In this document: positions 46,387-55,311 of the stretch, piece after piece | How the letters are laid out: the number at the start of each line of letters is the position of its first letter | How positions within the stretch are numbered: position 1 is the first letter of the stretch | Source: Thiomargarita sp. | Lineage (GTDB): Bacteria > Pseudomonadota > Gammaproteobacteria > Beggiatoales > Beggiatoaceae | Reading direction: 5' to 3' | DNA length: 64,000 nt | Assembly (NCBI GenBank): GCA_020721005.1 | Contig: DYNP01000006.1 | Span: 62,001-126,000 of the forward strand | Position numbers and translations under genes: made by a program | The notes under the pieces: generated by a model | Database searches by the model: none | The model's input: the letters and a program-made list of their open reading frames with translations, nothing else | What the model was told of the DNA's origin: nothing

Positions 46387-46805
46387 AATTGTGTTGTTTC
46401 CTTGAATTATTCTAAAGCGTATTAGTTCAGTTAAAAAAAACCATTTCCGGAAGAAAATACGCCCAATTGAGAAATTGCGGTGTCTATTTAAAGAGGTTTT
46501 GTACAGTCATTGGGTTATTACCATACTCTGGTATAAGTTATCAAATTCTAGGATATGATTTTAACACAATAAAGTATTAACGTCTCTTCAATTTTAACTT
46601 GACAACTGATTTTCTTTGTGCCGTAACTGTATCTAATGTTAAAATCCAACATGTACCTTAGGGTGATAACCAAGCTCGCGATTGTTCGGATAATATAGTA
46701 TATGAACGCGCGTAATATTTTGTTACTGCCTTGGCAGATTTATCCGACCCATTTCTGGTGGCAGTTACTCAAACTTGGGTTTGGCAGGTTTTGGTAAAAG
46801 AAAAC
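46387..46805. other. Leader region of the pil-chp operon
   Basis: The stretch is AT-rich with no gene. It should hold the pilG promoter on the minus strand, but I cannot pin it. ttctttgtgccgtaactg near 46612 echoes sequences at 42702 and 47811. Confidence 0.4.
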
Positions 46806-46808
46806 AAT

Positions 46809-47013
46809 AGACCTCTTGCAAAAGTAAATGATGCGATAAAGATGAGATACGAAAAAATAAAAGGGAAATCCCCGTTAGAGTGGAAGCTTTAACCGGAGTG
46901 GAGGCTTTAGCCGGTCAGCGGTCGGCCCTTACAATTTGTCTATGTGGGGGGATGCCTACGGCTGACCGGCTAAAGCCTCCACTCCAACGTATCTTAACTT
47001 TTGCAAGAGGTCT
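46809..47013. mobile_element. 205-bp MITE-like element with hairpin 6
   Basis: Perfect 17-bp terminal inverted repeats (agacctcttgcaaaagt at 46809-46825; its complement at 46997-47013) are flanked by AAT on both sides (46806-46808, 47014-47016). Inside is the best hairpin of the family: arms 46895-46919 and 46961-46985 are exact 25-bp complements around a 41-nt loop (core cttacaatttgtctatg). It encodes no protein. Confidence 0.82.
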
Positions 47014-47121
47014 AATAGATGACAGATACGATAAGCTCATTCAGGTAATGGAGTAAAATGATAAATGATCAAGCCGTTTTTGTCTAAAGTTTAATATAAA
47101 AACTATTCGGAATATTATTGG

Positions 47122-47155
47122 CAAAAAAATAGCCCCCTTCCTTACTAAGGAAGGG
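47122..47155 (-). terminator. Intrinsic terminator after pilE
   Basis: On the minus strand cccttcctt-agt-aaggaaggg is followed by ggctattttttt, a proper hairpin plus T-run 123 bp after the pilE stop. The hairpin is also a member of the ccttactaagg repeat family. Confidence 0.65.
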
Positions 47156-47277
47156 AGGCCAGGTCACCCGCCTACCCTATCCTAGACAGTGGTAGCCTAC
47201 CCCAAGTTAAATAACTGGCGGAGAGGCACTTAGCCACTTGACTGGATGAAAGAGGTCGGAGAGTTCTTATTCTAATT

Positions 47278-47670
47278 TTACCAGCAATCTGCAGGAAGTT
47301 TTTTATTTCGATGATCCAGACTCAATTCAGTACAGCCTTCATCACTGGTTTGGGACTTCCCCTCCACCGCCTTAGCATGCAATGTATACTCCCGAGGTTT
47401 GGTTGCGTCAAAATCTATACTCAACTTGTAAAGTCCATTTTCAGTATTTTCGGAGGCACTGAGATCAGATAAGGATCCGCTAAATCGGTTATTATCCGCT
47501 CTGTAGGTTTCTTGAAATTGCGACAATTCGAGTAATGCCGTTTTGGCTTCTGCACGTTTGGATTTTATCACATATCTGGTATACATTGGATAACTGATGG
47601 CACCCAATAGGGCGATTACTGATACGACAATCATTAATTCAATCAGGGTAAACCCATAATTTTTACGCAT
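47278..47670 (-). CDS. pilE: Type IV pilin PilE-type
   Basis: The product has 130 residues from ATG 47670 (AAGGAA upstream); the frame extends 37 codons further without pilin features. The prepilin leader is MRKNYG, with cleavage before FTLIELMIVVSVIALLGAIS (Glu5 present). The mature protein has SKRAEAKTALLELSQFQETY, typical of PilE minor pilins, and a C-terminal disulfide loop (GCTEL...ADCW). It is the last gene of the fimT-pilV-pilW-pilX-pilY1-pilE order and has its own terminator. Confidence 0.93.
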   Translation of the reverse strand: MRKNYGFTLIELMIVVSVIALLGAISYPMYTRYVIKSKRAEAKTALLELSQFQETYRADNNRFSGSLSDLSASENTENGLYKLSIDFDATKPREYTLHAKAVEGKSQTSDEGCTELSLDHRNKKLPADCW

Positions 47671-47797
47671 AAATTCTTTCCTTTTGATGTTATAACTTAG
47701 TGTGACAGTGCTCAATTTGGCTGAGACCTTTGTACGACTCCCTTTAATATCAAGATTTGAGGGATAATATCCCTTGTCCAATCAAGTCCGCGTAGGA

Positions 47798-47879
47798 TGG
47801 ATAACTGCCTCTTTTCGTGCCGTCATCGCCCTAATCCCAAATGGGGTTGATGGGCTTCCTGTTGTCAGCCCATCCTACC
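47798..47879. repeat. Two dispersed repeats between pilY1 and pilE
   Basis: 47798-47834 is the inverted copy of 2536-2572 (36 of 37 identical). 47847-47879 (ttgatgggcttcctgttg, then tcagcccatcctacc) is a near-copy of 35401-35434 and can fold with gatgggct/agcccatc. Confidence 0.65.
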
Positions 47880-47882
47880 CAA

Positions 47883-50800
47883 CTACTTTTGCATCCAGAA
47901 GAAGCGTTCAATTTCTCGATCTCCCCGCGGATTGCCGGGTTGATCGTTGACATTGTTATGCAAGTCAACATTGACAGCAGGATCTTTGCCATCCTCAGTG
48001 TAATAGGAATAAGGCGTGCTGGCAATTCCGGATCGGGTTTCAATATGTCGATCGGCCTCAGTTTTCTCACCATCCTCATCCACATCGAAAGCAGCCCCGG
48101 CAGACAGCAATTCTAACATATAAACCTTGCTGATCCCTTCTGAAAAGTCACATTCATCTTCATTCTGAGAAGGAGGGGTGTAAGTGGTGAAGTAGACTTT
48201 ACCATCCAGTATTAATGGGGAAGCCAAGCCTTTTTCTCCCACCCAGGCTTTTTTGTCGCCTTTCTCGTCACCTTGCAAATTGATGTACCACCCTTTCTTT
48301 TGACGAAGGTCCGTGGTTGCCTTGATCACGGATTGCTCATCTCCCTGTTGTATCACGTTTTCGGTGGCATCATAGAGATCATTTAAGGTGATACTTTCAA
48401 CATTGTTGCCAGCCAAAGTACTCAATTCCAGATCCCGCAGGGCATAAAAGTGATTTTGGACGGTGGTTTCCAAAGGCTCTGGTCGAGTTCCGGAGGTGAT
48501 CGCCAACAGATCATAATCTGTTTCTACAGAGTAGATACTGTCGCTGATTCTGATCATGGCTGGAGGATAGAAGAATCGACGTCGCTCATTGGTGCCCATA
48601 TCCCCCAACACAGCCATCCGCTTATATAGAGCAGGTTGATCTTCGCCTAACGGTGTCAGATCAATGCGCCAGATCTGTCCTCCAAGGTCACCCACATAAA
48701 TACGATCTGCAGTACCGTTGGCGTCAATATCCTTGACCAATAAATCGGAGGGAATTGGATATTTCATTTCTGGGATGGTAAGGTCTCCTCCAGAACTGCT
48801 GGCCCACCATAACCGTTGGCCAGTTTCAGCATCGACCATATAAATAGCATTTCCACCCCCATCCGTTTGACCGTCGGTAGGACCATATCCCTCATCCTGA
48901 CTTAGGTGATATCCACCTCCAAACAGCAGCACGACTTTGTTTTCTCCCTTGAACTTAATTCTATTCGGCAAAGCCCGGGACCAAGTTTGTCCCAGTTGCG
49001 CAAAGTCACCTTGGCCCCCTTGAATAACCCACATGAGTTTGGGTTGTTCGCCAGGAGCGCTGATATCTCCTGTAATATCCAAAGCATACAAGTTCTGTCC
49101 ACCACGACGCATGCCGATATAGAGTTTCACAAAATCTCCATTATCAGGTTCTATCTGGCTATTCCCATTCTTGTCTCGTACCCAGAATGACGGCGTGCCA
49201 TCCATACCATAAATGCGGCCCACTCCTTGAGCATTCTCCATCAAAGCGGGTTGTCGACTCAACATTTCCTTGGGAAGAAAGGCCCATTTCTCCATACCAG
49301 TTTCGGTATCAATCATGCGCACCAGACCTTCATTGGTCCCTACAAACAGTCGTGACATCGGCGCAGAATCACTGCCACCGTAAATCACAATGCCTGGGCT
49401 GCTGTGTAACGGATCTGCCATCATCCAACGATCTTCTTCGCGGTCTCCATCGGCATCCTCATCATAAATATCTCGACCCCGAATCCAATTGACCACATCT
49501 TCCACATTTTGATCTTCACCTTCTGGCATATCCTTGAAAATCTCGGTCTGCAACTCAGCCGTGTTTTCATCGGTCAAGTACAATTCGTGTTCTGGGCTGT
49601 CTAATATGATTCTGTGATTGCGACCTGCTGCGGCATCTCCCAAATAGGTGAACAACTTGCGAGTCGCAGAACTGGGTACTCGTTCTCCAGCTCCTCCCAT
49701 ATCGACATTACTGCCGTCTGCCACTGTACTCCAATAACTTTGGGCATCTGGGGCAATGTACATATTGATAGTTGCCAAATTTCCTTTGGCATCCAGCACA
49801 TCTCCCGAGCGACAAGTGCCTTCAGTACCTTGGCAAATATGGTATTTCTTCACATTCCCATCCCAACGGGCAAAACGATCGGGTTTGAACAGGGCATAAT
49901 AAACTTCCCGACTGTGGAATAAATTATTAAACCGATTCACAGACACACTGGGAGCCGCAAAAGTAGTACTTTCTGTCATCGCCTGCGCCACGATTGATTT
50001 GAAGGCAGCAGTCAATTCCTCCACCGATTCTGCAGCATAGAATCCTCCACCGCCTCGGTTAGCAATTTCCTTCAACAACTTGACTGCCTCGCCGTTGGAT
50101 TTGGTAATTCTCGGATCTTCTCTATACCCTTTAATATCAATAAACGTTCCGGCTGGTACCTCTTCTTTTGTGTCTTCATAGTAATAAATACCATCTTCAC
50201 GTAGAATCGTGGTGCCTTGTAAATCCTTATATAAAGTGATCCAACCCTTGCCCAATTGGAAACCGATGGTATGAGTCGTCACCGTCTGATCCCCCTTAAT
50301 ACTGCCACTGTTGTCAGTATTTCGGATATACTCTGCTAAATCGAGGGCACACGCTTCATTCTTACTCACCTTGATCAAGGATTCTTCCTCGACCTTATCC
50401 GGATCTTTGAAGGTGGTATCACAATCTTCCCCAATCAACTGCTTGATCTTATCGGTTGATGAATTTTCTGTCGCAATACCGTCTGTAAGTAGGACAATAT
50501 GATTGGATTGACAAGGAGAAATAATTGGGGAAGTATAGGTCGCTCCTCCAGTAATTTCCTCTTCAGCGCAGACATCTTCAAAGGGTTTGCTCAAGGTGCA
50601 GTCCTTTGGACGTTTCAGGGTGCCTCCTTCGTAGGTTCCGGGGTGACTCACTAAGTATAAAACCTTGCCATGGCGAGTCTTGCCATAATCAACATCTCCA
50701 CTTCTATAGTATTGAGCCGATTCATAAAGACCATCCACTAAGGGAGTTTGGCTGGGCGGTATGTCAATGGCATTGGCCACTTTCTTGAGACGTCGACGCA

Positions 50801-53800
50801 CAGTTACGACATTGCCTTCTCCCTCATCACCCAGGTAACCTTCGACTTGAATGCGCAAAATGGCAGCTCCAGACGGACCCGCTTTAAATGACATGGCATC
50901 CCGCCGACCAGAGCCGGTGATGACAAAGGACATGTCATTGTAAGTCTCCCAGTCTGAATGAGTGATGATTTCTTGAACTATCTCCTTTAAATCCGGAGAT
51001 TCATAAGAATAATTGTTGGTCCATTCTTCAGGTTCCCAATTGACTGTGGCTGCAGTTTTGGCCCGTTTGCTGATATTCCCAGAGCTGTTGCCAAATGCCA
51101 GAGAATTGCCTGACTTCTCCCCTTGAATGCGTAACTTGGTGGGGGGTTCATTTTTACGATCACCTCTATTCCCTTTGGCAGTGAAAATGAGATGGGCATT
51201 TAACACCTTAGCTTGTGAACTGACCGGAACTTCTCGGAATCGAAAGCCCACTGATCGGGCTTCCCCACTTCTGGTCCCCAATTCTAAGAGGTCACTGGCG
51301 AGGTACATATCTCCCGCTTCCGATCCAAAAATTTTTTCCTCAGCGTCATCACTTTCATAAGCCACTTGTCCAGAGTAATTTTGCCAGATACACGTTTTCT
51401 TAGGAACTGAATCAAAATCATATTCGACTGTCAAGGTGGGGGCTAAATAAGCTCCGCTGTCAAATGAACTGGCCATGCGGAATGGCTCTCCCCCTCCATT
51501 GCTAACAACAAAAGCGATACCGCCCTTGCCTCCGCACCAACCGGAACGGTTGACCACGGTCTGCACCAAACTGCTCAAATCTGGAGTGGTATAAGTCGCC
51601 CCCTTCTGCCAAGCGGGAACATCCCAGGAAACGCCTCCAGTCAATTTGCGAGAAGTAATATCCAGAGCCTGTTCATTGAAAGTGAGGGCATCATCAGTAT
51701 CTTCCACTCGAATCAATAATTTTGCAGATTCCGCAGCATTCTCATCACTTCTAAAATCAATGGTGGCATTGGTCACTGTAGCGCCCTGGGGAATGTCCAC
51801 ATTTTCAAAACGCAGCCCTACGATCTGTTGAGTGTTGTTGCCCAGATTTTCCCCAATGTCCACGCCCGCAGAATATTTAACAACCAATCGAGGCATATTG
51901 GTAAATCCCTGGAGATCGGGTTCTACGGGGGTAGTGTCTTCCTCGGTTTTCAGGGTGATGCCATCCCTGTTATAAGGAGTATCTCGAGTCCCCACAAATC
52001 GCCGATAACCCCCAATGCTGGGGAAAATACCTTCTGAGAACTCTACGGTGTTTTCAAAAAAGAACGCAATGCTGTTGCGACTCTTCCAGTCATCCTGATT
52101 GACAATTTCTTGAATCACCTTGGACAGATCGGGAGTCGTTTCCGATCTCATGGGAGTTCTAAAATTGGCATTGTTGGCGGTAAATGGATCGACCGACCAT
52201 TCGACAGAAACGGAGGTTCGCGAACGTTGAGAAATGGGGGGATTGGTGGTATTAAACTCCAAAGCAGCCGGCGATTTTTCACCAAAAACCTGCAATTTCA
52301 ATTCCGAAGCTCGAGCCATATCAAATCGTTCCCAATCTCCTTGGAAATTAAACAAAATATAAGCTTCTAAAATATCAGCTCCTCTGGGAATGGGCAGCCC
52401 CTCAAAACGCACCCCCGCGGAACTCTTCTCGCCCTTGATAGCCTCCACCTTTTTACCCGCAGCAAGTTGTGCTTTAGCCACTTTGAGTGCTTCCATTGCG
52501 GCATCACTGGCGGCCTTCTTCTCATCACTGATGATTTTGGCAGCATCACGGTCAGCAAAAGTGCGTTCTTTTTCTGCCAACGCGGCGTTTTTGGCGGCAA
52601 TCAGCTCAGGTTTGGTTTTACCATCCCTGCAATTGTTGTCAGCTTCACAAGCCGCAAGGGCAGTTTGGTAGTTTGTGTTGGCGATGTCGTAAATCGCTTT
52701 GGCAGCGTCATAGGCCCCCTTAGCTGCATCGTATTCTGCTTTTTTGGCGTCATAGAATGCCTGGGCGTCATTGACTACTTTCTGCAGGTCAGTCAGGTCT
52801 TGAATGCCCACGGAAGGGACATAACCCAAATAATAGCCCTGAGTGCCGGTTTGTTTACCTCCGGATTCCACAACATGATCAAAGTTATTCTCTCGATAGG
52901 TGCCTGTCTTAGTAGACCAAGCCCCACGACCTGAGATGATTTCGGTTCGAGTTTCTTCAATGGTCCAACTGAGATGCAGAATTGGCGCGGGGTATAACCC
53001 CCCTGGTTTGCCATAAGCCCCGCGGCTACCTGGAGGGGAATCTCCAGCAGTCCTAAAGAACAGTACTAAACTATTGCCTTCTAACCATCCCGGCTTCACA
53101 TTCCCATTTTCATCTTTGACCTGTTGACGACCAGTAATTTCCTGAATGATACTGGCAATATCTTCACTGAAAAAGGATTGTCCCGCTTGAACTGGGTCAG
53201 TAATACTCCAAGTCACCTTGGCTTGAGTGGGGGGAAAATTATCAGCACTGGAAAGGTAATTAGTCACTCGTTCAAAACCAACCCCAGACTTATCGGGCGC
53301 GATGCCATCATTGGCGGCTCCAAAAATTTCCAATTTAAGGGTGTCCTTTCCCACTTCACCGGCATACTCCTTTTCACTGGAAAATTCAACCAAGGCTTTC
53401 TCGATCTTAGAACCTGGGGGAATTTGCAAATTACTGAATCGCAATCCAATCAAGGTATCTCCCTGATTACGAGCGACATTGGTTTCCGGATCTGACCCTA
53501 AGAGTAAAACTTCAGAGCTGGTGCGCACAGACCCCTGATCTTTACTTCCCAAGGTCTCCAATTCTCGGACATTGCCCAAGAATTCCATGGCCACATCGCC
53601 CCCTTTTTCGATACTGGACTCTACCTTAACGCCCTTAAAATCTTCGGCTTTTTTGAGCTCTGTCATCTGCAATTGTTTACGATGAAGATTCATGGCCCCA
53701 GAGCCGGTATTTTCTTCAGCATCATCCGCCCCATTAGATATCCGAGTAATAATTTCAATGGTGCTGTCCTGATCCTCACCGGGAACTTCTTTTAAATCGG

Positions 53801-54155
53801 CATCAATGTAGAACACGGGAAACATGATGGGGGCATTGACTGGAGGCTTACCCTCCTTAATCAACTTGGCAAAACGAGCCAACCCCACGTTGACATTGTG
53901 CACTTCATTGAGCATTTGAACGAGGGCTTGTTTAAGTACATCAATGCGCATTTCTGAGGTCGGAGTGCCATTGGCTAAACGTATGTTGTTGCGCATACTT
54001 CCTGAATTATCAAGCATAAATAAGACATTGGGACGGGCTGATTCACCCAAGCCCACAGCTTGTCGTATGTAAATATCGGTATCATCTGCCCAGACGGGTA
54101 GTACAACAACCCAGCTAACGAGCAGTGAAACGAGTATTTGTCTTAATCGTTTCAT
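47883..54155 (-). CDS. pilY1: Giant PilY1-type pilus-tip adhesin
   Basis: At 2090 residues it is far above the 1000-1400 usual for PilY1. The signal peptide is ILVSLLVSWVVVLPVWA. The von Willebrand A fold starts with VLFMLDNSGSM (MIDAS DxSGS, about residue 45-55), but its second half (NHIVLLTDGIATENS) appears only near residue 1218. The insert holds four related beta-rich modules beginning near 235, 585, 780 and 968 (LRFSNLQIPPGSKI, VRFEGLPIPRGADI, LRFENVDIPQGATV, FRFREVPVSSQAKV) and an Ala/Lys-rich helix at about 458-571. The C-terminal PilY beta-propeller has the calcium loop DIDANGTAD near 1810. PilY1 sits at the pilus tip and outer membrane and controls extension, adhesion and surface sensing. 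Confidence 0.93.
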   Translation of the reverse strand: MKRLRQILVSLLVSWVVVLPVWADDTDIYIRQAVGLGESARPNVLFMLDNSGSMRNNIRLANGTPTSEMRIDVLKQALVQMLNEVHNVNVGLARFAKLIKEGKPPVNAPIMFPVFYIDADLKEVPGEDQDSTIEIITRISNGADDAEENTGSGAMNLHRKQLQMTELKKAEDFKGVKVESSIEKGGDVAMEFLGNVRELETLGSKDQGSVRTSSEVLLLGSDPETNVARNQGDTLIGLRFSNLQIPPGSKIEKALVEFSSEKEYAGEVGKDTLKLEIFGAANDGIAPDKSGVGFERVTNYLSSADNFPPTQAKVTWSITDPVQAGQSFFSEDIASIIQEITGRQQVKDENGNVKPGWLEGNSLVLFFRTAGDSPPGSRGAYGKPGGLYPAPILHLSWTIEETRTEIISGRGAWSTKTGTYRENNFDHVVESGGKQTGTQGYYLGYVPSVGIQDLTDLQKVVNDAQAFYDAKKAEYDAAKGAYDAAKAIYDIANTNYQTALAACEADNNCRDGKTKPELIAAKNAALAEKERTFADRDAAKIISDEKKAASDAAMEALKVAKAQLAAGKKVEAIKGEKSSAGVRFEGLPIPRGADILEAYILFNFQGDWERFDMARASELKLQVFGEKSPAALEFNTTNPPISQRSRTSVSVEWSVDPFTANNANFRTPMRSETTPDLSKVIQEIVNQDDWKSRNSIAFFFENTVEFSEGIFPSIGGYRRFVGTRDTPYNRDGITLKTEEDTTPVEPDLQGFTNMPRLVVKYSAGVDIGENLGNNTQQIVGLRFENVDIPQGATVTNATIDFRSDENAAESAKLLIRVEDTDDALTFNEQALDITSRKLTGGVSWDVPAWQKGATYTTPDLSSLVQTVVNRSGWCGGKGGIAFVVSNGGGEPFRMASSFDSGAYLAPTLTVEYDFDSVPKKTCIWQNYSGQVAYESDDAEEKIFGSEAGDMYLASDLLELGTRSGEARSVGFRFREVPVSSQAKVLNAHLIFTAKGNRGDRKNEPPTKLRIQGEKSGNSLAFGNSSGNISKRAKTAATVNWEPEEWTNNYSYESPDLKEIVQEIITHSDWETYNDMSFVITGSGRRDAMSFKAGPSGAAILRIQVEGYLGDEGEGNVVTVRRRLKKVANAIDIPPSQTPLVDGLYESAQYYRSGDVDYGKTRHGKVLYLVSHPGTYEGGTLKRPKDCTLSKPFEDVCAEEEITGGATYTSPIISPCQSNHIVLLTDGIATENSSTDKIKQLIGEDCDTTFKDPDKVEEESLIKVSKNEACALDLAEYIRNTDNSGSIKGDQTVTTHTIGFQLGKGWITLYKDLQGTTILREDGIYYYEDTKEEVPAGTFIDIKGYREDPRITKSNGEAVKLLKEIANRGGGGFYAAESVEELTAAFKSIVAQAMTESTTFAAPSVSVNRFNNLFHSREVYYALFKPDRFARWDGNVKKYHICQGTEGTCRSGDVLDAKGNLATINMYIAPDAQSYWSTVADGSNVDMGGAGERVPSSATRKLFTYLGDAAAGRNHRIILDSPEHELYLTDENTAELQTEIFKDMPEGEDQNVEDVVNWIRGRDIYDEDADGDREEDRWMMADPLHSSPGIVIYGGSDSAPMSRLFVGTNEGLVRMIDTETGMEKWAFLPKEMLSRQPALMENAQGVGRIYGMDGTPSFWVRDKNGNSQIEPDNGDFVKLYIGMRRGGQNLYALDITGDISAPGEQPKLMWVIQGGQGDFAQLGQTWSRALPNRIKFKGENKVVLLFGGGYHLSQDEGYGPTDGQTDGGGNAIYMVDAETGQRLWWASSSGGDLTIPEMKYPIPSDLLVKDIDANGTADRIYVGDLGGQIWRIDLTPLGEDQPALYKRMAVLGDMGTNERRRFFYPPAMIRISDSIYSVETDYDLLAITSGTRPEPLETTVQNHFYALRDLELSTLAGNNVESITLNDLYDATENVIQQGDEQSVIKATTDLRQKKGWYINLQGDEKGDKKAWVGEKGLASPLILDGKVYFTTYTPPSQNEDECDFSEGISKVYMLELLSAGAAFDVDEDGEKTEADRHIETRSGIASTPYSYYTEDGKDPAVNVDLHNNVNDQPGNPRGDREIERFFWMQK

Positions 54156-54204
54156 AATTTTAAGTCCTTTGAAATGTGGAAATGTAGTAAAAACGTAATT
54201 GGAA

Positions 54205-54600
54205 TGCAGCTTTAGTCGGTCGGTTGGAGTAGAGGCTTTAGCCGGTAACGTAGCAGACCGCTGCGCGATGAATTTAGCCGGGGTCGAGGCATTAGCCGAC
54301 CAGCAGTCGGCCCTTGCGGTTTGTGTATGTGGGGTGATGCCTACGGCTGACCGGCTAAAGCCTCTACTCCAATTTACCGACTAAAGCCTCTACTCCAATC
54401 GACCGGCTAAACTTCGAGTCCAACCTGCCGGCTAAACCTCGAGTCCAACCTTGGAGTAGAGGCTTTAGCCGGTAACGTAGCAGACCGCTGCGCGATGAAT
54501 TTAGCCGGGGTCGAGGCATTAGCCGACCAGCAGTCGGCCCTTGCGGTTTGTGTATGTGGGGTGATGCCTACGGCTGACCGGCTAAAGCCTCTACTCCGAT
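54205..54600. repeat. Hairpin elements 7 and 8 as a 147-bp direct repeat
   Basis: 54224-54370 and 54451-54597 are identical over 147 bp. Each contains an arm ggagtagaggctttagccgg, the segment cggtaacgtagcagaccg, a partial internal unit (ggtcgaggcattagccgacc), the forward core (cccttgcggtttgtgtatg) and the closing arm ccggctaaagcctctactcc. Further degenerate half units lie in between. The locus separates pilX from pilY1. Confidence 0.85.
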
Positions 54601-54616
54601 TTAGGTAATGTTTGGG

Positions 54617-55294
54617 TTATTCTTCACCAGTGTCTCGAAATACACCGTCATCTTCAGAAGCGATCTCTAACAACACTCCAGACTGAAGCCTGACTGGTAT
54701 GCCGCTTTTGGATTCCCCTTCACTCTCAATTAGGTATAAATTGACTCCGGTAGCTCGATCCAAACGATCATTCTCAGTACCAGCAATCAACACGCGATAT
54801 TTGCTAAATCCTTCAGTCTTCCCTTCAGTATTCACGATCTTAATGGTCTCTGCGGATCCAAATTCTCGTTTGGGAGTTTCTTCTCCAATTTCCTCCTTGG
54901 GTAAATCATTGATCTTAGCCCCTCGATATTGTTGAGCAGCCGCGGCAATGCCCACTTCGGCATTTTGAAACGCCTGATTGTAATCCTTGGTATTGGCAGC
55001 CATGCGGGTCTCCATTTTAGTGGATTCAATGGCGCTGATACCCAACATAGTGAGTACAACCAGCAGTATCAGTGAAACTATCAACACGGCCCCGGTTTGG
55101 GAATGGATTTTGACAGTTTTCAGTTCTCCAGTCCCAAGTTGCGAAGAACGGAGCGGAGAATTTGTAGCGTTCCCTAATTCTTTTTGCCCAAAGGGGAAAG
55201 GAAAGGTTAAATCTTGCTTTCCCATCACCAATATCTGGGACTGAGTTAGAAATTGTTGTTGAATGAATGACATAATGAATAATATGGTGTACAT
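54617..55294 (-). CDS. pilX: Minor pilin-operon protein PilX
   Basis: The product has 225 residues from ATG 55294, 17 bp after pilW. The conserved PilX N-terminal block is GAVLIVSLILLVVLTMLGIS, then ESTKMETRMAAN and AFQNAEVGIAAA. It is preceded by an unusually long leader of about 65 residues; normal PilX leaders are under 15. An internal ATG at residue 24 does not solve this. Either the leader is real or the start lies closer to TVKIHSQTG at a non-ATG codon. PilX is a minor pilin that helps prime pilus assembly with PilV, PilW and PilY1. Confidence 0.85.
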   Translation of the reverse strand: MYTILFIMSFIQQQFLTQSQILVMGKQDLTFPFPFGQKELGNATNSPLRSSQLGTGELKTVKIHSQTGAVLIVSLILLVVLTMLGISAIESTKMETRMAANTKDYNQAFQNAEVGIAAAAQQYRGAKINDLPKEEIGEETPKREFGSAETIKIVNTEGKTEGFSKYRVLIAGTENDRLDRATGVNLYLIESEGESKSGIPVRLQSGVLLEIASEDDGVFRDTGEE

Positions 55295-55311
55295 GGCTCT
55301 ACCCCCGAATG

